This document shows, piece after piece, positions 46,029 to 53,776 of a stretch of DNA of 64,000 nt. The stretch is from Prevotella sp. (GTDB lineage Bacteria > Bacteroidota > Bacteroidia > Bacteroidales > Bacteroidaceae). Positions within the stretch are counted from its first letter, which is position 1. Every line of letters starts with the position of its first letter. The stretch spans positions 46,833 through 110,832 of the forward strand of contig JAFUVB010000041.1 in assembly GCA_017471245.1 (NCBI GenBank), written 5' to 3'. The position numbers and the translations under genes are program-made. Under the pieces are notes generated by a model. It saw nothing but the letters and a program-made list of their open reading frames with translations, made no database searches and was not told the origin of the DNA.

Positions 46029-47201
46029 ATGAAAGGTTTCCTCAGACAAGACGGGCGAAAAGGCATCAGAAACATCACGCTGGTGGTGTATTTAGTAGAG
46101 TGTGCGCATCATGTTGCAAGCTGCATCGTACGGTCTTTCGATGATGATGTTCACCTGATCGGGTTCAGCGGATGTGCTCCAAACGACTATGCAGAGCACA
46201 TCATGCACCGACTCTGCACACATCCCAATGTGGGCGGCGTGCTGTTGGTATCGTTGGGTTGTGAGAATTTCCAGCGCGACAGGCTGCAGATGGACATCCT
46301 GAAAAGCGGAAGACCCTGTGAGCTGATTGTCATTCAAGAAGATGGCGGCACACAGGCTGCCATCAAAAAGGGCGTTGACGCTGTGCTTCACATCAGGCAA
46401 GACTGCTGCTGCGCCACGACAACCGAGTTCACATGGCAGGATCTGGTCATCGGAACCGTATGCGGAGGCAGCGATGCCACCAGCGGATTCACCGCAAACC
46501 CGGCTGTAGGCAACACTTTCGACTATTTAGTGAGCCAAGGATCCACCTGCATCTTCGAGGAACCGGGTGAGCTTGTGGGCTGCGAACACATGCTGCGCGA
46601 AAGAGGAAAGACACCCGAAGTGGGTCAACAGCTTTACGACTGCATCCTGAAAGCAGACCTATACTACAAGAAAATGGGACACGACAGCTTCTCGGCAGGC
46701 AATGCCGTGGGCGGGCTGACCACCATTGAGGAGAAGTCGCTGGGCTCATATTGCAAGAACGGAAGCCAGCCCATCGAGGCTTTGATTTATCCCGGCGACA
46801 TCCCCGAGATGCCCGGACTATTCATGATGGACGTGGTTCCCGACGGGGAAGCGCGCTGGGGCTTCCCGAATATCAACGATAACGCCGAGATCATGGAAAT
46901 GATTGCATGCGGATGCCATACCATCCTGTATACCACGGGGCGCGGATCGGTGGCGGGATCGGCCATTTCGCCCGTCATCAAGGTGTGCGCCAACCCTCTC
47001 ACATTCCGCAACATGGAGGACGATATGGACATCAATGCCGGCAGGATTATCACCGAAGGCGCATCGCTGCTCGACATCCGCAACGATATTCTTGCATGTA
47101 TAGAGCGCACCGCAAGCGGATTTCCCACCAAGTCGGAACGGCTCGGACATCAGGAATACAGCCTGGGCTACAAGTCGTTCCACTGTATTTCACCGAAATG
47201 A
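46029..47201 (+). CDS. UxaA/GarD-type dehydratase large subunit (C-terminal domain)
   Basis: A 390-residue protein equal to the catalytic part of altronate/galactarate dehydratases. Family landmarks are GFLRQDGRKGIRN at the start, LLVSLGCENFQRD, GTVCGGSDATSGFTANPAVG (the GGSDxxSG motif) and TGRGSVAGSAISPVIKVC near the end. It must pair with the small SAF protein encoded at 44504-44773. ATG 46029 gives the standard start. It follows the enolase-type gene by 88 bp and overlaps the DUF4112 gene by 4 nt. Confidence 0.9.
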   Translation: MKGFLRQDGRKGIRNITLVVYLVECAHHVASCIVRSFDDDVHLIGFSGCAPNDYAEHIMHRLCTHPNVGGVLLVSLGCENFQRDRLQMDILKSGRPCELIVIQEDGGTQAAIKKGVDAVLHIRQDCCCATTTEFTWQDLVIGTVCGGSDATSGFTANPAVGNTFDYLVSQGSTCIFEEPGELVGCEHMLRERGKTPEVGQQLYDCILKADLYYKKMGHDSFSAGNAVGGLTTIEEKSLGSYCKNGSQPIEALIYPGDIPEMPGLFMMDVVPDGEARWGFPNINDNAEIMEMIACGCHTILYTTGRGSVAGSAISPVIKVCANPLTFRNMEDDMDINAGRIITEGASLLDIRNDILACIERTASGFPTKSERLGHQEYSLGYKSFHCISPK

Positions 47202-47680
47202 ACGAGGATAAGAGAAGGAAAACAAAAGAACGGCTCGAACAGAGCCGCATGTACGGGTGGCTGCAGCGGGCATCCGATGTGATGGATCGCTACTATTTGG
47301 ATGCTGCACTTGGCTTTGCCATCCCCGGCGGCATCGGTGATGCTCTGGCTGCGCTCATCTCCTTGGTCTACGTAGGGTTCACTGCCTTCAAGATTCGCTC
47401 GTTTCCCCTCACCCTTGCCGTTATCAACAACACGCTTCGCGACGTGCTTTTGGGCATGATACCATTCTATGTGGGCGACATCATCGATGTATTCCACCGC
47501 AGCAACCAACAAAACATGCAACTGATTCGCGGCTTCGTGGAGGGAGAGCCTGAAACAATCAATGCCGTAAACCGCAAGGCGACCTACAGCATTGTATTGT
47601 TTGTTTCACTCTGCATCATGATCTATTTCATGGTGAAGCTGGTGATTTGGGCGGGTCAGCAGATCTTCTCCTTGTTCTGA
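47198..47680 (+). CDS. DUF4112 membrane protein
   Basis: A 160-residue protein with two or three membrane helices (LDAALGFAIPGGIGDALAAL, TYSIVLFVSLCIMIYFMVKL) and the pattern GDIIDVFHRSNQQN typical of DUF4112. The function of the family is unknown. The start overlaps the stop of the dehydratase gene by 4 nt (ATGA), so it is translated with the operon. It is convergent with glmM, with a gap of only 20 bp and no terminator in sight. Confidence 0.8.
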   Translation: MNEDKRRKTKERLEQSRMYGWLQRASDVMDRYYLDAALGFAIPGGIGDALAALISLVYVGFTAFKIRSFPLTLAVINNTLRDVLLGMIPFYVGDIIDVFHRSNQQNMQLIRGFVEGEPETINAVNRKATYSIVLFVSLCIMIYFMVKLVIWAGQQIFSLF

Positions 47681-47700
47681 CCTCTTCCCCACCTCACATA

Positions 47701-49098
47701 TTACATATCATACACCACCTGCATGATCTGTTTGGCGAGTTCATCTGCTGCCTCCATGGTGGCAGCCTCACTGTAAACGCGGATGATGGGCTCGGTATTC
47801 GACTTGCGCAGATGCACCCATTTGTCGGGGAAATCGATCTTCACGCCGTCGATATCGTTCACTGTGACACCTTCTTTTCCGCAATACATCTCCTTGATTC
47901 TTACCAGGATGGCATCCACATCGGTAGCTGCGGTGAGGTCGATGCGGTTTTTGGCAATGGAATACTCTGGGAATGTGGCACGCAGTTCCGACACCTTGCA
48001 ACCCTTCCGGGCTAAGGATGAGAGGAACAATGCTATGCCTACCAGGGCATCACGACCGTAATGACTCTCAGGATAGATCACGCCGCCATTGCCTTCGCCA
48101 CCGATCACAGCCCCCACCTCTTTCATCTTGGTGGTGACATCCACCTCGCCCACGGCAGCGGCAGCATAGTTTCCGCCATGCTTCTCTGTCACATCGCGCA
48201 AGGCACGCGTGCTGCTGAGGTTAGAAACCGTGTTGCGGCTCTCACCTTTCGTGTTTTCAAGCACATAGTCTGCAACGCTCACCAGCGTATATTCTTCGCC
48301 AAACATCCTGCCATCCTCACAAATGAACGCCAGTCGGTCTACATCGGGGTCAACCACAATGCCGAGATCGAAGCCGCCTGCACGCATCTTGTCCATGATG
48401 CCCGTAAGATTCTTCTCTAACGGCTCAGGGTTATGGGCAAAGTCGCCTGTGGGTTCACCGTTCAAAATCTCATAGCTCACGCCTAATTGGTCTAACAACT
48501 TGGGCAGGATAACGCCTCCCACGCTGTTGATGGCATCCACACAGACGCGGTAGCCAGCCTTTTTCACGGCCTCAACGTCAACCAATTGCAGGGAGAGCAC
48601 ATTGTCAACATGGCGCTCATCGAAGCTGTTATCTTCCACATAATGTCCCAGATGATCCACGTCGGCATATACGAAATCCTCGGCTTCTGCCATACGGAGC
48701 ACCTCGTTGCCCTCTTCCTTGTTCAGAAATTCGCCCTCGCGGTTGAGCAGCTTCAGTGCGTTCCACTGGCGGGGATTGTGGCTTGCCGTGATGATAATGC
48801 CTCCGTCGGCACCGCTCATGCGCACTGCCAGTTCGGTGGTGGGCGTTGTTGCCAGTCCGATGTTGATCACGTCGAACCCGTAACCCATCAATGTGCCGCA
48901 CACGATGTTCTTCACCATTTCGCCGGAAATGCGCGCATCGCGCCCCACGACGATCTTATTGGAACCCTGCGGCTCTGCTTTGCGTATGAAAGAAGCATAG
49001 GCTGTTACGAACTTCACGATATCTAAGGGATTCAAGGTATCGCCTGTGGCACCGCCAATCGTACCGCGGATGCCCGAAATTGATTTTATCAATGTCAT
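47701..49098 (-). CDS. glmM: Phosphoglucosamine mutase (phosphohexomutase family)
   Basis: A 465-residue alpha-D-phosphohexomutase: glucosamine-6-P to glucosamine-1-P for peptidoglycan and LPS precursors, or a phosphomannomutase-like activity. It starts KSISGIRGTIGG, has the active-site Ser in TASHNPRQWNALKL (S106), the metal loop DPDVDRLAFI and the sugar-binding loop GEGNGGVIYPESHYGRD, and ends with the phosphate-binding RKSNTEPIIRVY. Length and layout are normal for Bacteroidetes GlmM. It is the end of a short minus-strand pair with the DUF4827 gene. Confidence 0.92.
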   Translation of the reverse strand: MTLIKSISGIRGTIGGATGDTLNPLDIVKFVTAYASFIRKAEPQGSNKIVVGRDARISGEMVKNIVCGTLMGYGFDVINIGLATTPTTELAVRMSGADGGIIITASHNPRQWNALKLLNREGEFLNKEEGNEVLRMAEAEDFVYADVDHLGHYVEDNSFDERHVDNVLSLQLVDVEAVKKAGYRVCVDAINSVGGVILPKLLDQLGVSYEILNGEPTGDFAHNPEPLEKNLTGIMDKMRAGGFDLGIVVDPDVDRLAFICEDGRMFGEEYTLVSVADYVLENTKGESRNTVSNLSSTRALRDVTEKHGGNYAAAAVGEVDVTTKMKEVGAVIGGEGNGGVIYPESHYGRDALVGIALFLSSLARKGCKVSELRATFPEYSIAKNRIDLTAATDVDAILVRIKEMYCGKEGVTVNDIDGVKIDFPDKWVHLRKSNTEPIIRVYSEAATMEAADELAKQIMQVVYDM

Positions 49099-49118
49099 AG
49101 CAATGTATGTTTAATACA

Positions 49119-49150
49119 CACCCTTTCCCTGAAATGAAAGGGAAAGGGTG
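49119..49150. terminator. Perfect 12-bp hairpin between the DUF4827 and glmM genes
   Basis: CACCCTTTCCCT (49119-49130) pairs perfectly with 49139-49150 across an 8-nt loop. There is no clear T-run on the minus strand, so it may attenuate transcription or protect RNA rather than stop it fully. Confidence 0.4.
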
Positions 49151-49156
49151 ATGGGG

Positions 49157-49795
49157 TTATATGCCTTTTTCGTAGGTGATGGTGTAGTGACAGGGATAAA
49201 CGCCGCTCGAAGCATACGAATGCCCCTGCGTGTGAGGCACGATCAGCTTCACCTTGGCTATCTCGTCGCCTTCTTTCTCCCATCTTCCGATCTTAACATA
49301 GAGCAGCGGAACAAGCCATCCCGACGGCACCGACACGCTGCTGTATGTACCTGCCATCAGGCTTTCTCCGTCGATATACGAGGCAACAAAGGTATCGCTG
49401 CTGCGCGTAACACTCATCTTGTCGGGACGGTAGTTATACGCCAGCACGTCGTTGGTCAGCTGTATAGAGTCGGTGAGCAGGTTGCGCTCCCAGAAACGGC
49501 AGAGCACGGTGGCTGTCTCACCGCTTTTCAGGATACTTCCGCATCCCTCGCGCACGATCTGGAGATAGACTCCGGTCTGAGAGAAAAACACATATTCGTT
49601 TTTGCTGACATCGGTCTTGAACCCGTGATCCTTGAACTGCGCCTCGCTGATCACCGTGACGCTCGAATCTTTCAGGAACTTGCTGATGGCATTATTCTCT
49701 TTCTCCTTCTGCTCTGCATAGGTTTCATAATCATTGCAGCTCATCATGCAGATGAACGCAACTATAGAAAACAAGGCGATAACACTCTTCTTCAT
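49157..49795 (-). CDS. DUF4827 lipoprotein
   Basis: A 212-residue lipoprotein (lipobox Cys about residue 20, CMMSCNDYETY). The body contains a FKBP-like domain pattern (SVTVISEAQFKDHGF, then VYLQIVREGCGSILKSGET and later YVKIGRWEKEGDEIAKVKL). DUF4827 proteins of this type are common in Bacteroidales and have no proven function; a peptidyl-prolyl isomerase-like fold is likely. Confidence 0.8.
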   Translation of the reverse strand: MKKSVIALFSIVAFICMMSCNDYETYAEQKEKENNAISKFLKDSSVTVISEAQFKDHGFKTDVSKNEYVFFSQTGVYLQIVREGCGSILKSGETATVLCRFWERNLLTDSIQLTNDVLAYNYRPDKMSVTRSSDTFVASYIDGESLMAGTYSSVSVPSGWLVPLLYVKIGRWEKEGDEIAKVKLIVPHTQGHSYASSGVYPCHYTITYEKGI

Positions 49796-49815
49796 CTTAT
49801 TTCTTTTTGCTGCTG

Positions 49816-49823
49816 CAAAGTTA
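49816..49823 (-). promoter_or_regulatory. -7 element of the DUF4827 gene
   Basis: The minus strand reads TAACTTTG, a match to TAnnTTTG, 21 bp before the start codon. No -33 box fits. Confidence 0.5.
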
Positions 49824-49965
49824 CGGATTTTAATTCATAATCCAACACTACTTTCACAAAAAATTGCAACCGCGCTGTTGTTGACCGATGTTTATTAGTA
49901 TTTAAAACAATTATTTATCAGTATTTTAACGTTTCATCACCACTTTCGTCGCCTTTCTGTAGCCT

Positions 49966-50985
49966 TTACAGCTCGCTGATGGCTTTCTGCACAATCTGTT
50001 CTGCCTCAGCCATGGAGCAATACAGTCTGCCGCCTGAGGCATTCAGATGGCCGCCGCCGTTGAAATATTTCTCCGCAATCTTCGTACACGAGAAATCGTC
50101 AACGCTCCGAAGACTTACCCAGATGAGATTGTCGCGCTCGGTATCTTCGCGCAGTGAGATGCTCAGCTTCATTCCCTTGATTTGCAACGGTATGTTCACC
50201 AGTCCTTCGGCATCGCCCTTTACGAAATAGAAACGGCGCAGGTCGTGGCGCGTGAGCATGAAATAGGAAACGTGCTTGTCGGGAACCACCACCAGCTTCT
50301 TATACAGCACAAATCCCATCAGACGGATGCGCGACTGACTGTAGTTGTTATACACATTGCGATAGATCTTATCCTTGTCAATTCGCTTGGTGAGTAACTG
50401 ACTGATAATAAAATAGATCTCTGGATTGGTTGAATTATAGGTAAACCCTCCGGTATCGGTCATCATTCCGCAATAAATAGGGATGGCAGCCTTGCGCGTC
50501 ATCTCCTCGAAGCCGCCCAACTGCCATATCAACCGGAACACGATTTCGCTGGTGCTGCTCAGTTCGGGATGCGAAACGGCGAGCACAGCGGGTATCGACG
50601 GATCGGGATGATGGTCGATCATCACCTTGCGGGCAGGCGAGGACAGCATCACGTCACCAAGCTTTTCCATCCGCTCAGGGCGGTTGAAATCCAGACAGAA
50701 CACCAGATCGGCATTGGCAAAAGCCGCTTCCACTTCCTCGGGATGCTTGTCGTAGCGCACTATCAGATGGGATTCAGGCAGCCAATGCAGGAAATCGGGA
50801 AACATGTCGGGCACTGTCACCATCGGAGCCTTGCCCTGCGTGCGCAGATATTCTGCCCACCCAAGGCACGAACCCAGTGCATCGCCATCGGGATTCTGAT
50901 GGCAACAGAGCACTACATGCTGAGCTTCGTCGATGAGCTGGCGCAAAAACGCCAGCTCCTGATCGCTTAACAGATTGATATTCAT
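49966..50985 (-). CDS. DHH-family phosphoesterase (NrnA-like)
   Basis: A 339-residue DHH/DHHA1 phosphoesterase that removes nucleotides from short RNAs (nanoRNase) and may hydrolyse 3'-phosphoadenosine phosphate or cyclic dinucleotide products. Motifs: HQNPDGDALGS (motif I), DLVFCLDFNRPER (II), VMIDHHPDP (III, the DHH) and MMTDTGGFTYNS (IV); DHHA1 ends in GGGHLNASGG. It overlaps the upstream nucleotidyltransferase gene by 1 nt. Confidence 0.92.
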   Translation of the reverse strand: MNINLLSDQELAFLRQLIDEAQHVVLCCHQNPDGDALGSCLGWAEYLRTQGKAPMVTVPDMFPDFLHWLPESHLIVRYDKHPEEVEAAFANADLVFCLDFNRPERMEKLGDVMLSSPARKVMIDHHPDPSIPAVLAVSHPELSSTSEIVFRLIWQLGGFEEMTRKAAIPIYCGMMTDTGGFTYNSTNPEIYFIISQLLTKRIDKDKIYRNVYNNYSQSRIRLMGFVLYKKLVVVPDKHVSYFMLTRHDLRRFYFVKGDAEGLVNIPLQIKGMKLSISLREDTERDNLIWVSLRSVDDFSCTKIAEKYFNGGGHLNASGGRLYCSMAEAEQIVQKAISEL

Positions 50986-51926
50986 CAGAATAACTTGGCT
51001 GGATAAACGCCTTCGTCAACCAGCTGCTGAATGCGGTCAACCGTAGACTGGCGGTCGGCAGCGTATGTAACGCCAAACCACTTGCTCGTAGTGTCGAGCA
51101 CCTTCACCGTTGCCGTGCCTTCGTTGATCAGTTTGTTCACCATCAGCGGGATGAAAAACTCGGCCTTGAGATTCTCCATGTTCTTCGGGTCGCTGAGGAA
51201 CTCCTTGAAATATGCCTCGCTATACTCGAAATAGTCGGGCGTGAAGCCCCACATGTTCATACTGACAGGTGTATTGTCGTCAACAGAAACCCATTTGCCG
51301 TCTTCATCCTTATAACGAATCGCCTGGTCGGGAGCACCGGCATGGCTGCCGTCTTCTGTACAACGCACAATCTCCGTGCGCTCAACCACAGTGGTGAGAT
51401 GCTCATTTTCATCCTTCGAACAGATGCCGCGCGCCACTGTTCCATTCTCGCTCAGCGTGTTTCCAACACGGAATCCCACCATAGCATACTGGTTTTTGGC
51501 TCCTTCGGGCAGTTCGCTGAGGAACTTTCCAATCACCATAAAGGCATCGCGGTTGTAGAAATCATCACAGTTGATCACGCAGAAAGGCTCCTTGATCACA
51601 TCCTTGCCCATCAGCACGGCATGGTTCGTACCCCATGGCTTCACGCGTCCCTCGGGAACAGAAAATCCCTCTGGCAGTGCATCCAAGCCCTGGAAGCAGA
51701 GCTCGCACTTGATTTTGTCCTCATATTTCGACAGGATCTGCGTGCGGAACTGCTCTTCAAAGTCCCTGCGAATCACCCATACCACCTTGCCGAATCCAGC
51801 CTGGATGGCATCATAAATACTATAGTCCATGATCGTTTCGCCGTTGGGTCCCAGCCCGTCGAGCTGTTTCAGACCACCATAGCGGCTGCCCATGCCGGCA
51901 GCAAGCAAGAAAAGAGTCGGTTTCAT
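50985..51926 (-). CDS. NDP-sugar pyrophosphorylase-like nucleotidyltransferase
   Basis: A 313-residue GT-A-fold nucleotidyltransferase. The signature LLAAGMGSRYGGLKQLDGLG is present at residues 6-25, and an acidic metal site follows in VINCDDFYN. The family member of this type is often found without capsule genes; its sugar is not known. It heads a two-gene operon with the DHH phosphoesterase; a -7 element lies about 105 bp upstream. Confidence 0.88.
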   Translation of the reverse strand: MKPTLFLLAAGMGSRYGGLKQLDGLGPNGETIMDYSIYDAIQAGFGKVVWVIRRDFEEQFRTQILSKYEDKIKCELCFQGLDALPEGFSVPEGRVKPWGTNHAVLMGKDVIKEPFCVINCDDFYNRDAFMVIGKFLSELPEGAKNQYAMVGFRVGNTLSENGTVARGICSKDENEHLTTVVERTEIVRCTEDGSHAGAPDQAIRYKDEDGKWVSVDDNTPVSMNMWGFTPDYFEYSEAYFKEFLSDPKNMENLKAEFFIPLMVNKLINEGTATVKVLDTTSKWFGVTYAADRQSTVDRIQQLVDEGVYPAKLF

Positions 51927-52030
51927 ATTCTTTTTGATTTACTATATTTAATAACACATTCGGCAGCAACGCAATAAACGCTGCGCCGCCACAGATGTCG
52001 CACGCGAGCGCACAACATCCTTGGCAACTG

Positions 52031-52038
52031 CAAAAGTA
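52031..52038 (-). promoter_or_regulatory. -7 element of the nucleotidyltransferase-phosphoesterase operon
   Basis: The minus strand reads TACTTTTG, which fits TAnnTTTG. It predicts a leader of about 100 nt before 51926. No -33 box is clear. Confidence 0.5.
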
Positions 52039-52187
52039 ATACTTTTTTGGCAGAAATCCATTGGCGTGGCATGCAATTAACATTAATTCATTTTAATTCC
52101 CCCCGCAGAGTTGACATCCCATCGCCTCTCTCAATGCAGTGAAACCATCGACCGCATCACTGCTCATCACTCTCATCCCGGAAAAAA

Positions 52188-52310
52188 CATACGCTTTCAC
52201 TCATCAAAAACATAGGTTTCACCCTTCAAAAGCATAGATATCACCCTTCAAAAGCATAGATATCACCCTTCAAAAGCATAGATATCACCCTTCAAAAGCA
52301 TAGGTTTTCA
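52188..52310. repeat. 22-bp tandem array with identical units
   Basis: Units start with CATA at 52188, 52211, 52233, 52255, 52277 and 52299. Three consecutive 22-bp copies (core CATAGATATCACCCTTC) are identical. The first interval is 23 bp. The CATAGGTTT variant with its CACCCTTCAAAAG context matches, inverted, the fifth unit of the array near 7.4 kb in all but one base. The 972-bp spacer at 51927-52898 also holds a composite palindrome at 52415-52802, and otherwise nothing that I can identify. Confidence 0.92.
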
Positions 52311-52414
52311 CAACCTGTCACAATACTACCATGCAGCACACTATATAACGGAAAATTGGAAAAATTCGGCACTTGAGCCTATCTCCCTTACTACCAGCCA
52401 CTTGACAAAAATCA

Positions 52415-52802
52415 TGCGGCACTCGCTGCGCCACCCGCTGCGACACCTACTGCGGCACCCGCTGCGCAAGGAAGTGAAGAATGTAGAATGAAGAGTGAAG
52501 GATCTTGGATAGTTAAGAATTAAGATGTTTTTTTGTAAGTGAAGAGTGAAGAATGAAGAGTGAAGGATCTTGGATAGTTAAGAATTAAGATTTTTTGAAA
52601 GTGAAGAGTGAAGAATGAAGAGTGAAGGATCTTGGATAGTTAAGAATTAAGTTTTTTAGAAAGTGTAGAATTAAGAATTAAGAAAAGTGAAGTCAAATGC
52701 AATTGTGGGTGATGAAACAGTGCGGACTACTATGATTCTTCACTCTTCACTCTTCACTTCCTTGCGCAGCGGGTGCCGCAGCGGGTGGCGCATCAGGTGC
52801 CA
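52415..52802. repeat. Second nested palindromic composite repeat with a 62-bp internal tandem
   Basis: The left arm is four 12-mers of the type GCGNCACCCGCT (52417-52464), then heptamers GTGAAGA, ATGAAGA, GTGAAGG. The heptamers belong to a unit of 62-65 bp that also contains GATCTTGGATAGTTAAGAAT, present three times (52474-52538, 52539-52600, 52601-52662) with a partial fourth. The right arm mirrors the left: TTCACTC heptamers (52738-52759), then GCAGCGGGTGCC-type 12-mers (52767-52802). The 29 bp at 52452-52480 and 52754-52782 are perfect reverse complements. Confidence 0.92.
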
Positions 52803-52898
52803 CTTAATTTCCCCCAACCCACTGTGCATCAACCCGTTATGCTCAGCGACAACAAAAACAATTATTTCACTGGGTACGCGCGCGCGAGGTGTCATATC

Positions 52899-53240
52899 TT
52901 AGAAAATCGAATCTATGATTTTGTCCACTATCTCGTTGAAGTATTGCGCCTTGATGGCTCCCAGTCGACGATTGATGTCGCGCTCAATGTAGCCTGCAAT
53001 AATCTGGCATTTCACCACGCTTGGCTTGGCCAGTTTATGAGAAATGAGCATATTGTCAGTCAATGGGTAGGAATACTGCGGATTGATGGTATCGTTCGAC
53101 GTTATCAATACCAGATACATAGTACCGTCTTCATTCTCTTGCAATTCGTCATTAGATACGATGATGGCAGGATGTGGTTTGAATGTGCCGTCGGGGAAGA
53201 GGAAACTAACCTCCACGATGTCTCTCTGTTTGTATTTCAT
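52899..53240 (-). CDS. PemK/MazF-family toxin
   Basis: A 113-residue protein with the MazF/PemK fold: RDIVEVSFLFPDGTFKPHPA, where the loop before the conserved Pro opens the fold, then AIIVSNDEL and PLTDNMLISHKLAKPSVVKC. Relatives cut mRNA at specific short sequences. It is preceded by a small gene with a 4-nt overlap (ATGA), the normal antitoxin-toxin order. The sequence is more distant from E. coli MazF than typical, so target and activity are unknown. Confidence 0.8.
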   Translation of the reverse strand: MKYKQRDIVEVSFLFPDGTFKPHPAIIVSNDELQENEDGTMYLVLITSNDTINPQYSYPLTDNMLISHKLAKPSVVKCQIIAGYIERDINRRLGAIKAQYFNEIVDKIIDSIF

Positions 53241-53443
53241 AGATGCTTGGCGATGATGTGTGACATACTGCGTTTAGAAGCCTCAAGAAATGCATCCCTC
53301 GTTTCACGATGCTCTTGGAGCATGGTTTCGTCATCCGGCATTGTCTCAGTCAACTGAACGAACAAGCCAGAACGCAGTAGGTCGGCAAGCTTGCGTCTTG
53401 CCAGCGCACTGTTTTGATTATAAGAAAGAGTTACCGTACACAT
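53237..53443 (-). CDS. Probable antitoxin of the PemK/MazF-type pair
   Basis: A 68-residue acidic and helical protein starting at ATG 53443 (MCTVTLSYNQNSALARRKLA). The first strand followed by an ARRKLADLLRSG helix fits a small ribbon-helix-helix or similar DNA-binding antitoxin; the C-terminal half (TMPDDETMLQEHRETRDAF) is acidic as in toxin-neutralising tails. The start is fixed by a strong promoter just upstream. I infer the role from the toxin next to it. Confidence 0.65.
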   Translation of the reverse strand: MCTVTLSYNQNSALARRKLADLLRSGLFVQLTETMPDDETMLQEHRETRDAFLEASKRSMSHIIAKHL

Positions 53444-53466
53444 AATGATTGTAATATTTGATGTTG

Positions 53467-53498
53467 CAAAGTTACAATAATTATTTGATAATAACAAA
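53467..53498 (-). promoter_or_regulatory. Promoter of the toxin-antitoxin operon
   Basis: On the minus strand TTTG (53495-53498), 20 bp, TAACTTTG (53467-53474) form a complete Bacteroidetes promoter. Transcription would start near 53461, 18 nt before the antitoxin start. Confidence 0.8.
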
Positions 53499-53683
53499 TA
53501 AACCGAAAGTATTTGCCCCATACCGGAGAGAAAACGCATTTTAATACCATGTTCTTAAACACCATTCCAGCAGCATTTATCGGCATTTATGTCTGTGTCT
53601 ATCGAAAACGGTGCAGGAACGAAACTATCGCAGATAAGGTATCGAAAAAGTATTATCGTGGGTTACTCGGAGTGTTTGGTTTA

Positions 53684-53760
53684 AAAACAACGGATTTGTG
53701 AATTGAAAACTGCGAGTTTTTGCGATGAAAACTCGCAGTTTTTGATATAGAAACTTTTGC
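53684..53760. repeat. 22-bp-periodic array with palindromic units
   Basis: AAAAC or GAAAC starts at 53684, 53706, 53728 and 53750, exactly 22 bp apart. Units two and three contain AAAACTGCGAGTTTTT and AAAACTCGCAGTTTTT, which are inverted copies of one another, so adjacent units form a long hairpin. The 446-bp spacer between antitoxin and TamA-like genes also contains a heptamer array (53777-53875) and nothing else recognisable. Confidence 0.88.
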
Positions 53761-53776
53761 GAACTACATTGTTTGG

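Noticed and set aside
44504-47201. Sulfolactate sulfo-lyase (SuyA/SuyB) instead of UxaA-type dehydratase
   Set aside because: The sizes fit, but the neighbours (hexuronate-type carrier, enolase-type dehydratase, SDR) point to sugar acids. Not fully excluded.
53513-53701. Plus-strand reading frame of 62 residues before the 53.7-kb array
   Set aside because: It overlaps the promoter of the toxin-antitoxin operon and runs into the repeat; there is no recognisable domain.
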